Positions 11,141 through 22,400 of a stretch of DNA of 64,000 bases are shown piece by piece (within the stretch, counting starts at the first letter, position 1; every line of letters starts with the position of its first letter). The translations under genes and the position numbers were made by a program. The notes under the pieces were generated by a model that was given only the letters and a program-made list of their open reading frames with translations, searched no databases and was not told the origin of the DNA. The stretch lies in assembly GCA_011009095.1 (NCBI GenBank), contig VTPC01090604.1, positions 176,001 through 240,000 of the forward strand, written 5' to 3'. Origin of the DNA: Ignelater luminosus. Its lineage: Eukaryota; Arthropoda; Insecta; Coleoptera; Elateridae.

Positions 11141-13434
11141 GACATCAGTACGGGTACCCTCGACCGTATCTTCATCTGAACCACTGACTGACTTCGTGTA
11201 GATTGTTTGCTTCGTTTTTATTCATTGGCGCGCAGTGGGGACTTTCAGTTTTAAATTTGAAAATATCAATTTTTGCATACTCCTTGTTTTCTAACTTCCA
11301 AACAGACAACAGTCATTGTTTCTTTTTCAATTAATAACGTTACACATTCCTGGTCTAAACTGTTGGCATTCTGTATTAGTTAATTTACCTTGCAAGCTCT
11401 CAATCCATCGAGTTTAGCGAAAGTAGAATTATGGTCAAAAGTTTCTTTTATTTTTTCTGTTATAAGGTAACAAATTTCAGTTGTTGAAAGGTACCTGTGA
11501 TATAGAGAATTCTAAGCTATAGATAATAATCTAATACACTGATAAACAATTGAATTTAGCGTTTTAGCGACTGTTTAATTATTCTTATTCACCTGATTTT
11601 GTTCTATAATCATTGTTTTACTTGTTCGCTTAGCAAATCTTTTATCATACAAAAGAAGCTTTAAGAGATTCTGCCCTAAACGCCAAATATTCTAGCGCAG
11701 TTCCTGAATTCGAAAGATTCTTCTTCAAAAAGCATGGCGTAATTCATAATTCTGAAGTAATAATCTGTTGGTTATTTGGTGTTTCCGAGCGTTTAGAGCA
11801 GATTCCCAGTGTTTTTTCTAGAATTTCCACACTTCTGATAACATAAAACAAAAAACAAAAGAGAATATCTAAATTTGGATTACACCAATGAACTCAACAG
11901 AAAAAAGTAGATCAAGAACGTGTAATCAGTTTTTTCCTAGCTCTTCTAGTTTCTAAGAGTATTTATCTCGAATTTGGATCACCCTGTATTTGTATACTTT
12001 TCAAGAATTGTCCAAATTAGAAAAACTTAAACAACAAATTGATTTCATGTATAGTACAAAAATGTACAATTGTACCCTTTCCAGTTAATACCCATTAATA
12101 CATTTTGCATGCGTACATTTAACACTTAAGTGGAAAGCAGCTCTTATAGTAATACGCAGTAGAATGAACATCTTAAGTAAGCAGCATTGATAATAATAAA
12201 AACAAATCAACAAAGCTGAGCTTACACAAGATTTTTAGTATGATTTAATTCTCTGAGTTTAAGGTTACGTTTTTGATATATTTATAGTGTTATTATCTAA
12301 CTAACTATTCGCTAATAAAGAAATTCATAGCTGCAGTATTTTTTACAAGCAAGCTGTTTACTCTGTTTGCATAAAGTGTTCTTAACTGCGTTGTCAATTT
12401 AAAAATATCAAGAGAAGTAGTAGAATTTAATGTCAACTTAGAATTTGCCAATCAGATCGCTAGTTTTTACAGTTAACATTGCATTAGTAAAGACAACTTT
12501 AAAAAAAAGCTTTAATTAAAAATTTAAATTCAAACCACAATCACTACAAGAACAACACGATTTAGAAATGTCACTTTTTAAAATCATTTTATATTTAGGT
12601 TAGGTAAAGAAATGTCATTTGCAAAAAAAAAAAACAAAAAACAAAGTCATGCGATTTGTCAAATGTTGAGGTTAAAGTAATGTCAAGTGGTTAAGGATTT
12701 AACCTGTCATTATTACTAATTTCTAACTTATTTTAATTTAGACTTGATAACATGAAATAATAATTGTAATTATTTTGGTTCTGACAACTGAAATAATCTT
12801 CCTAATACATTTTGTTTAAATTTTAGTCAAACTTTATCAATCACCAGCCTGTTCAAGGTAATTGTTATAGACTTGTAATATTTTACTTATTTTATAAGTT
12901 TTTTTTCTGCTTTGTTCATGATATAATACGTGCATAAATCAACCTTTGATATCTTTACTAATAACATATTTCATTGTCAAATATTTACTTACTTTATCTC
13001 TAATGCGCGGGAATAGGCAGTTGTTCAATATTGGGTTGTATCCTTCTTTTATGTTTTTTACTTTTAATCTTCATACTAATTCCTTTAACAACTACAGCAT
13101 TACACGTTATGTGGAATTTAAAAAAGTTAAGGCTACGTAATAAATCTAATAGAATGTCTAATATTCTCCAATTAATATTTATTATTACTAATTTTGCATT
13201 TTGCAAAAGAGGTGACATATGTTTGTTTAGCACGGTAACAGTCATGATAACAGTCACTTATCGTTCTATATAAATATTTGGCCCACATATGTCCATTTTA
13301 TGAAGTTTACAAAACACTCCAAATTACCATAGTATTAATACGCATATAACACACACAAAAAGTTTGTAAAGAATCATGATGCTTTTATATACCATTATTT
13401 CATTTATCAAGCACGAACTCTTTTAAAAACTTAC
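11141..13434. other. AT-rich stretch without recognisable genes
   Basis: Apart from the dispersed repeat copy at 11760-11826 I see no exon or intact element here. If the golgin-like gene at 13.4-13.9 kb continues to the left, its intron would cover this stretch. Confidence 0.4.
11760..11826 (+). repeat. dispersed repeat with core GGTTATTTAGTGTCTACG, copy 4
   Basis: Same orientation as the copy at 3659-3727 and similar over about 67 bases, including TAATCTGTTGGTTATTT and the later AGATT.CAG.GTTTT block. Confidence 0.7.
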
Positions 13435-13906
13435 CTCTTCATTATTTATTTGTTGCCATCTTTCCAAATTTTCTATTTTACTTTTCGTTGGTGCAACATC
13501 GTTTTCTAAAAAAAAAGAAAATAAAAGTATTAATTAGTTATAATAAAAATAACTACAGTTGCGCAATCGAATAATCAAGTACTTATTTCTAAAACCTTAA
13601 GCTGTTCTGATACCTTATCAATAATGTATTTACATATACACACACTATTTAAAATTAAAATTACAAACCTGCAAAATAATAAAATAAAGTGAGGTTAGGT
13701 GATTAGGAAGAAAAATTTAATGAATTTTCTTTCTACCGTGAAACTTTAACAATTCAATCCCAACACATTCTAATAATCAAAGTTATAGATTCAAATAAAT
13801 ACAATAAAGTACCTGTTTCCTTGACATCAGCTAATACACCACTTGCAAAACTGGAAAGTTGTCCTTTAATAGAATTTAAACTCTCGTTAAAATTTAACCA
13901 GGACAT
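13435..13906 (-). CDS. 5' end of a golgin-like gene (GMAP-210/TRIP11-like N-terminus), partial
   Basis: Two minus-strand exons splice in frame: 13906-13813 (ATG to GAA ACA G, donor GTACTT) and 13505-13435 (acceptor after a T-rich tract, donor GAG|GTAAGT). Together they encode 55 residues beginning MSWLNFNESLNSIKGQLSSF and continuing ASGVLADVKE, then KIENLERWQQINNEE. The start resembles the amphipathic, serine-rich, membrane-curvature-sensing N-terminus of GMAP-210-type golgins, and the second exon looks like the start of a coiled coil. Later exons were not found within the window, so they must lie across a long intron to the left, or the gene is truncated. Reading through the second donor would stop after three codons. 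The function is inferred from the N-terminus alone. Another MSW-starting golgin is possible. Confidence 0.4.
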
Positions 13907-15170
13907 GTTTTATTCTCAAAAACTAAAACGAAACAAATATAGGTAAAATATCAGGAAATTATCTTTTAATTATTTACTGTTTTTTGTATTAAAATTGCTA
14001 CACCAATTTGTAAATAAAAATGACATGCCAACACACCACGGAGCGCATTAACTATGTTTATATTACGTTTTTTGTGTACGGTACACAATCAATATAAATA
14101 AAAATAAATTTATGGATTAATAAAACAATATTGTGTTAAGAAAGATTTCTTAATAGTTATTTACTAATATTTATCATTAACTTGGTCATCAGGGAGTGTG
14201 ACCAGAAAGGAAGTAGATTTTAAAATGATATTTTATGTATAAGAGGGTACACATAAATCATTTGCTAATCCCTTTTTTGATTTGAATAGAATTTATTTTT
14301 ATGACGCCACGTCAGATTACAAGCAAAATTGTTGTCATAAGATATTTTAAAACACTTTATATCATAGAAAACACAAAACAAGGACAAACATAAAATAGAA
14401 TTTCAATACTTTCCCCTCTCATTTTAAATTTCTCCTAATGGAAAAATAAAATCAAAATAAATTATAATTTAATGATTAATTATAAACAGCAAACATGTAC
14501 AAATAATTTTAGAATTGCAGATCTTTAATGTCCTTTAACTGCATTAAACAAGAATTCTACAGATATATAATATCTTTCGATAAAACTAATTCAGATAAAT
14601 AGTCGTTTACATAAGTGAAATAAATCTATACCAAGATATAATGTAAACAAGGTACGATTTACTAAAATTAAAATAGTAACTTTTACGTTTCTGATGGTGT
14701 AATATTGAGATTTAAAATTTCCCTCTTAAAAAATGATGATAGAATGCCGGTTTCTCTCCCTAGATGGAGATACTTCACTAATAATTTATTTAATTTAAAC
14801 GATTACAAAGCAGTAAAGTTGAGTAATTATGCAACCCATGTTATTGTTATGTAGTAACGAGTGTCCAAAAAGTTTCGTAATCGAGTCGTGCTTGAAACAG
14901 AACTTGTCAATGTCATTTTTGAAGGATAATCGTATGTTCGTCAACTAACCTTAAATTTTGATATCAACGTCATTTTAGCCATGGGCGTACCCCGCAAAGT
15001 ATGTCTTTTGGGCAATTTTCTTCTTGTCAATTCTTGTTCGCTTATTAAAGTAGTTCTAACTTTCACCAATTTTATTTATATTGAAAGTACAGTTAATTTT
15101 GAAATGACCCGGTCTCGGGCGTTTTTTGAGGCTTTGTTTCTAAAATAAAAAGAAATTGATATAACTTGAT
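13907..15170. other. AT-rich intergenic stretch
   Basis: No exon was recognised. Near 14853 a GAGTGTCCAAAAAGTTTCG word resembles the terminal repeat of mariner elements, but no transposase or second end was found. Confidence 0.35.
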
Positions 15171-15210
15171 GATTTGCAATCCTTGGAATATCCTAAACAA
15201 TCAGCATTAA

Positions 15211-15790
15211 AGCCACGGGCCAAAATTCCCAGGCTCGATTCAATTAGTAGTAAACTTGGCGCGGGGACCTTTTTGATCGTCCGGAAAAGTTCGAAAGGTC
15301 CGAACGGCCCAAGACCCCTGAACGACTCGAGAGGCCCGAATAGCCGTACAGGCCTGGGAGGCTTGAGACCCCTGAATGAATCAAGAGACCCGAACGATCC
15401 TACAGGGCCGGGATGCCGGACAGATCAGAGAGCCCTGAATAATTCGAGAGGCCTGTACGACCCGACAGGGCCGGGAGGTCCGAACAAGCCTAGACCCCTA
15501 AATAACTTAAAAGGCCCAAATAGCCCGACAGGGCCGGAAAACCGGACAGATCAGAGAACCCTGAACGACTCAGGAGGCCTGAACAAGAAACCCGGCCCGT
15601 GCAGCCTTCTGCGGTACAGCACAAAACTTTACCGCTTTGATTCAGTATAAAACTAACGACCACCTTAGTCCGTACAAAAATAACGCTCGCCTGACTCAGT
15701 AAGAGAAAGTTCTCGGTCTGATATAGTACGAGAATTCTCTTCGGTTCAGTATCAAAACAATGGGTGTTCGGTTGTTGGTCGTTGTTAAAG
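15211..15790 (+). repeat. GC-rich tandem-repeat island, copy A
   Basis: The left boundary is AGCCACGGGCC (15211-15221) and the right boundary of the GC-rich part is GGCCCGTGCAG (15594-15604). In between, units of about 24 bases built from CCGACAGGGCCGGGA, AACGACTCGAGAGGCCCGAA and similar words repeat with drift. To the right (15605-15790) a second, AT-richer repeat domain contains several versions of TTCAGTATAAAA and AGTCCGTACAAAAATAACG. Copy B at 54.9 kb has the same two-domain order. A 158-codon open frame runs through it, rich in Gly, Pro, Asn and Arg, but it is not shared by the other copies. Confidence 0.8.
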
Positions 15791-15799
15791 TACGTTTCA

Positions 15800-17795
15800 G
15801 ATGGTTGGTAGAGCGATAGTGAGAAAACATCTCCAGCATTACACTTAATTCAGCTTTACAACATAATACCAGTAATTACCCAGGCAGTATGTTTTATTAT
15901 TTTTTTTTGCATATTGTCTCCATTATAGGCATTCGTTCATTAAGATTTGTTGTGATTGACTTATAGATCTGGCCCTGTTGTATTGTCTGAATCACAGTCT
16001 AATCACTAGCAAACGATTTCTGATTTTTACTTTTAAGTACTTTTATATTGGATGATTTTTACCATGCTGAAATCTGCGTTGCCATCGCATAAATATTTCA
16101 ATCAACACTTCCTTTTCAACTACAGGAGTAGAAGTATTTTAGTTGTGACGTAGTATATAGTGTGTAGTTGCAAGCGCAGATCAGTCTATTGCAACTATCA
16201 CATCGAAAACTTACAAAAATAACTCAGACCTTTAGCAATTTGCAGTCCATTTTAACCCCCAAAAGTTTGCTACGCAAAGAGATATTAATTTTATTGCAGT
16301 AATAATCCTGCTGTTTAGGACTTCAATGCTTGAACAATGAGCAGGAATTGTCAACGTTACGCCACTGTACAACGTGACAAGAATGGAAAACGCTAAACTT
16401 CTGCTGTCTTTTACACCGCGGTGCGAGTATAGAGTTAACGTATTTTTTGTCTCTCTTGTTTGACAAGTGTGTCCACCTTGGGTGTCCACGCTCTACCCAT
16501 TAGAAAAATGACATTATAAAAATAAAACAGTATCAAGGCATTCTAGTTATAAATAAACGTCACTTTGACAGTAGATTAACGTCAACCAAGGGTTAAATGT
16601 CAAACGTTAGCAGTCGAAATCTCTAAAAGGACACTTCAAGATATTAAAACATGTTTTCTAAGGATAAACGAAATAAAACAAATTTATTCGAGTATATTAA
16701 TTGAGATTTAACAAAAATAAATTATTATAACAATTATTGAAACTGTTCTCCGTTGTTTTCAGCACATAAATGTATCCGCCACTTCATGTTCTTAAACGCA
16801 TTTTGTTAATTCGCTCACAATGTTGTCTAATATTGTTTTTAGGTCATCTATAATATGCATCTGCATCATTGGAGTTTTGAATACAGGATTTTTTAAATAT
16901 AGAAATAAAAAGTCTAAACGTTCTGCACTGATAAACAATTCCCTTAGCTATTCAATAGTGGCTTAAGCTAAGACGTACGTACAAATGTTTCAAATATGGC
17001 TACCTAGAGAGTTCAATTTTACACATGGATTGAATTCTTGTGGCGTTTTTTCACTTGGAAGTTTCTAATTACGCTTTAACATCTTAAAAATATCAACGTA
17101 TTAACTAAATTAGATAGATGATAGCATTATTATATAGTTATTAAATTACTGTTTAGTACAAAATATACGGGTTAGGTTAGTTGTTTATTCTCCAAGGAGT
17201 CACGTGATGTCCGATCGCTATTAGTGGGGAAACAATGTTCGCTTGCTTTTTGAGTGTTTAACAAGTCGAGGCTTGAAGTTTTGGAGTAATTACACCCTGG
17301 GCTGTAAAAAAAAACACTGCATAGCATGTAGCTCGCACTAATTTCGTTTACAAATATTAACATAACTTCATTTCTGTTATGTTGCGATAAGCCGAACGTT
17401 TTTCAGCAATAACCGGTATAATAGATTATAGATAATATTTATTCTAACCTTTGCTTTGCTCTGCTGTTCTTGCTAAAACTTCATTTTTATTTTCTCCTCG
17501 TGTTGTTTATTCTTGTAATTAATATTCGTAAAAGGTAGATTTAAAAGATTTATTATGATTTTATTATTATTATTAAAAACAACAACAATAATAAATTAAT
17601 ATCAATGTCCTAACCTCACAAGATTAAACAAACCACACCTTTTGTTTTGTAAACACAGTTATCCTAACCTCACAGCTTGAACAAATTATGTGTGACCACC
17701 CAGTTTGGTACAAACTTGAGTTTGTCAGTTTTGACGTCATCATTCTAGACTGATAGTCAAGTTTGATCAAATTATTTGATAATGTGACCTGGGCT
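15800..17795. other. intergenic stretch without recognisable genes
   Basis: I see no supported exon. Two TAACCTCAC motifs lie at 17611 and 17665. A weak resemblance to a transposase tail on the minus strand near 16740-16900 was not strong enough to call. Confidence 0.35.
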
Positions 17796-17797
17796 TA

Positions 17798-18275
17798 ACG
17801 ATTCTCTCTCCGCTAGAGGCGTTGTTGTTCGACGTTAAATTTGACAAATTTAAACGTCAGTTTATAGGTTTGAGGTTATTAAAATTTAAATTTTATATAA
17901 TTAATTATAATGCCTTTTTATGATTTTTTGCGAAGATTGTATGAGCATAAGTAATTTCTATTTCCTAGATGTCATTTTCATCACATGTATTTTATTCTAT
18001 GTTTTTATTTTCATTCATTTTAACGTCATTTATTAAAATTGACATACTTTCACTTCGACATTTGGATTAACCCAAATAACTCTTCATGTAATTTGTTTCA
18101 TCAGATCAGAAATAAAGAGTTGACTAGAAACGCGTTCAATATGTAACAGCAAAGCATTTTTAAAATTACTTTTTCTAAAATTTAAATTTTAATAACCTCA
18201 AACTTATAAACTGACGTTTGAACTTGTCAAATTTAACGATGAACAATAGCGCCTCTAGCAGAGAGAGAATCGTTA
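17798..18275. repeat. foldback element with about 95-base inverted arms
   Basis: The left arm (17798-17893) starts CGATTCTCTCTCCGCTAGAGG and ends in AAAATTTAAATTTT. The right arm (18177-18275) is its imperfect reverse complement, ending in CTCTAGCAGAGAGAGAATCG. The core of about 280 bases is AT-rich and holds no transposase. The right arm plus about 50 bases beyond it is repeated at 50638-50775. Confidence 0.8.
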
Positions 18276-19493
18276 TTGAGCTCAATTTACAATCATCTTT
18301 TGTTTGGTGTCAGTACTTTGTCTCACAATCAACTGGCTTTGTACAGAACGGTTTAAAACAACTGTACTTTTACGTATAAAAACATACATGTACCATTTGA
18401 ATATTTGAACTTATAGAAGTGGGAGATATTTAGTTGATTTGTGAGGTTAGATTTTTTATTTGGCGTTTTGAAGCTTATATAAATTTTATAGGTTATGAAT
18501 AATAAATAAACGTTAGGTTCGATAAATCGGAACAGTACAATTTCTAAAACGGCCGTTCTTTTTGATACGTCAAAAATACGGTACGATTGAGTACAGACGC
18601 ACGTACACAACATCAAATGGAAAGCGCCTGATGCTGACATTTTTAAAAATTAGCTCAATTTTATAGAAATTGATGGATAGAGAGACTACTTTTCTTAACA
18701 ATGATGAAAGTTGCAAAAGCAGCTATGAATCTGATGACGAGCAGCTGATAACCTACATTACATGGATTTATAATACAATAAAATTAACCAATAAATAAAA
18801 TCTAAACAAAGTTTTAATCTTGGTTTTTATTTAAAAGGAATAAAACACAAAGGTTTTTGAAATACCAAAAACCACAACAAAGGTTGTTTTTCTGTTACTT
18901 CGGGTTCGCCGATAACGTCACATACGTGCAATATTAATTTTAAAATTTAGCAATCCTTTATAATTCAACATCATTGGGTTAAGACATCCAAAGCCTATCT
19001 TCAAGGTCATAGGCCCGTATATGTTTAGATAGAGAAAGAGTATTGATGTTTTATGTGAGAGAAAAAGAATAGCCTTACATATTGGTTTACGGCGAGGTTG
19101 TGCTAACCTTCTCTCTATATAACCTTATGTTTAAGGTTACAGGCCAATTATATTACGCCATTGTGGTTTGTAGAAGAAAATATGATTATATTTTTGATAT
19201 TGAAAAATATGTGTGCTTCACTTCTGATGATTGAATGATTAATCTCCACCAAGTATACACGCTTCATGTTTAAAAGAATTCCAATCAACTCAAATCTGCA
19301 AATAATGTAAAGTAAGTAAAGACATACCTGGTATACTTTGACCCAAATTATCTTGTACATCTTCAAGTATCCATAGCAAACGATGTTTTCTTATCATTTT
19401 CAAATTCCAGAATTTGTCAAGTACCAAGAATAGATAAAATCGGAAAAACTGAGTAATTCAACGCACAAGTGATTATTTTCAGTGTGTTCCGTT
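18276..19493. other. intergenic stretch with one possible small ORF
   Basis: The only item of note is an ATG frame of 41 codons at 18673-18798, MDRETTFLNNDESCKSSYES and onward, acidic in its middle, preceded by a possible splice acceptor (TTTTATAG at 18665) and overlapping an AATAAATAAA at its end. It could be a terminal exon or chance. Confidence 0.2.
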
Positions 19494-22400
19494 ATGAGTG
19501 ATTTTAAACCCCGATTCTTAAAGCCATCGGATACTTCGAGCTTCCTGGATAAAAGCGGCGATACCGTAATCGAATTTACCGATTTTGTATATAATAAATA
19601 TTTGTCACAATCTATACAAACACAAAGACAACGATTACCAATTTTCCAAAATCGTAATCATATTTTGTATCTTCTCGAGAAGTATCAGACGCTGGTATTA
19701 GTGGGCGAGACTGGATGCGGTAAAAGTACTCAGATTCCACAGGTTAGTAAGAATAATTATGTTAAAGAGCGAAGTCATTTAATCATGTTTTATTAGCTCA
19801 AAATCCTGGTTACTCTTTTATATTTTCCTGCTTGCAGGTTTACCAATACCAACTGGCCTACATCTATTAAATTGACTTGGTGGTTTCTGAAAAATATATT
19901 TTCTTATATCTGTAGATGATGGTTGTATTTTTAGTGTAGAATCTAATTTAATACTTCGTAAAAAAAGTATTTTACCATTTGTATTTTAACCAGTAAACTC
20001 TATTTTAAGACTGAGAGCCGTCCACGTTTATCTTAGTCAAAACGTGGTCCTATACGTAGAACGTGTTAGTTGTAGTGGTCTAATTTTAATTTTGTTTGTA
20101 AAATTCTATAGTAGACAAAATGGTGGGGCCTTCATCACAAATTAGTAAGATTCTTTTAGGCCTATTATTTTTAATGTTACTATTCTTCATATGGATGGAC
20201 TGCAATCTATATCTGCGCATTCAGAATTATCCTAGAGATCGTGATATGGGTGATAATGTAACATCATCTTACAACGAAGTCAGCTGGTTAGGTTGTGAGA
20301 TATCACCGCTTTGCGATGTTACAGTTAAAGCTCTTCTACTGGACCATACCAATCATTACCTGTTTGCTCCTCTTGTGACAATTGTAGATAACATTTTTAA
20401 AATATCTCAAATCAGTTGGATAACTCCCAATTCTATTAGCTTTTTCCATATATTCGTTGCAATCTTGAGTGCTAAATGTATTTCGAGTGATAATTTGTCT
20501 TATAGAAGGATAGGTGTTTTGTTATTTGAAATTCGTACATTTTTAGACGACATGGATGGTCATGTTGCAAGGGCGAGGCGTCATATCAAAGGAGAAAGGT
20601 CAGAAATTGGGACCAGCGGCTATTACATTGATGGGCTTTGTGATGCTATAGGTTGTGTTGCTTTAATGATTGGCACGTTTGTATTCTTAAAGAATAACCC
20701 ACCTAGACGAGGTTATATGCAACTTCCAACTATTTTACCTAGCGATAACAAGGATCGGGAAACGAGTATCATTTATAAAGCAAAAGTCACAACGAAAAAA
20801 GTGGCTCGAAAAATCTGTTGCTTCTCTGTGCAGCTGTTAATGAGTTCTACAGCTTGGAATCGTTACATAGCTCTTTATCAGGATATGCTCGAACGCAATG
20901 ATGTCACAAAGCAAGAATCCATCAGACAAGATATTATATTTAAAAGTTCCTTCTTTTTTAGCGTAGCTTGGCTTTGGCGTATTGTTAATGTGCATAACAT
21001 GATTCATTTCTTATTGTTAGCTGTATTTTGTGATAAATTATGGGAATTTTTACGCAGCATACAGTATCTTGGCTTTGCAATATTGTTGTGTGTTATATGT
21101 ATTACTGAAATGCATCTTTTAGATGTACAGAATTTCATTTTTCGTAACTTAACGGGTAATAGTACAAATTATTAAGTTTTTTTTTATTTGTTATTTGTAT
21201 GTATAGTCAACCGATGGTGATGATACTGATGAAACATATTTTTGTTTCTTATTAGAATTTTTGTAGTTTTTCTTTGCCTATTATCTCAAGTAATTAATAA
21301 TTAATTGTTAAATCTTAGATTAACATTAATTTTTAATTAGAAGTGGTCATTTCACTCATCAAGAACATTATTTTTTGTTGCTAGATTTATTTAAAATAGC
21401 CTATTTGTATTATTTTCACATCATAAAAAGTGAAATTACCACAATGTAATGAATTATATGTACCTATTTTTTAAAATGCAGTCTTTCCATATAAAGTTGG
21501 TGAACCGATGGCAAGGCATTTAATATTCTTTTAATTCGAGCAACTTTCTACGTACTTGCTCGTTAACTTTTTAAATTAAAGTAGCAAATAATTTCCATGT
21601 CAATTCGTGATTTTTAGATTTAAGTGTAAAATTTTCATTTTTTAATTGGTCTAGTTCTACTTACACATTATAGGGCTACCTTGATCTATTAATTCTAAAC
21701 GTAACTGTTGAACTAATTTACTTAACCGATTAATCTATGTAGTCTTAGGATCTTGATTGACTACACTACAGGTTTGTTCTTGATCTTGCCACTTAGTGAA
21801 TCTTAATAGCTTGATAAGATTAATGTCACAATAACCATGAGCAAGAAAACCTTTGTTGATGTTGAATGTAACACCTGTTGCATCAGGTTGTTAGGTGTGA
21901 TGTGAGCTGCAGAAAGAACAAAGTTAAATTTAAATCTTTTATAAGTTACATACAATTAAAAAAGTATGTTTCCTTCTTACATTAAGCTGAACTGGTTGTT
22001 AATAGAGCATTGTGCACACATATATCTGTCTATATTTGGTAAAATAGAAAAACATAACCTTAAAGATAATTTGACATTTTAAAATTTATTTTTTGTTTTA
22101 GCATCATTGGCTTCTCAATAACCAATAGAAATCAGTTAATTTTGGCGGTTCTTTCAAATCAAATTATTTTAACAAGTTTAATGTTTATTTAATATAAAAT
22201 ATATATAAAATCATCCTATTTCAACAGTTATTGTTAGAATGTTAAAAGTATTAATAATAATAATTGTCTTGCCATGTCAATAATGATATTTTCAGTAGTA
22301 ATTTATTGAATTCCATGTTACATTTAATTAAGAAGTTTGTATTATTTTTTTTTGTTTTTGCCTATTGTAGCATATATGGATTTTTGTAAGCCTTTTTTAA

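Noticed and set aside
14850-14880. Mariner-like terminal word GTCCAAAAAGTTTCG
   Set aside because: No matching second end or transposase was found within a few kilobases.
15174-15650. 158-codon frame rich in Gly-Pro-Asn, collagen-like at first sight
   Set aside because: It follows from the tandem repeat. The other copies carry stops or different frames, and the frame has no conserved start or splice context.
16740-16900. Possible mariner C-terminal tail on the minus strand
   Set aside because: The resemblance was limited to a few residues with stops, and no catalytic block was found nearby.
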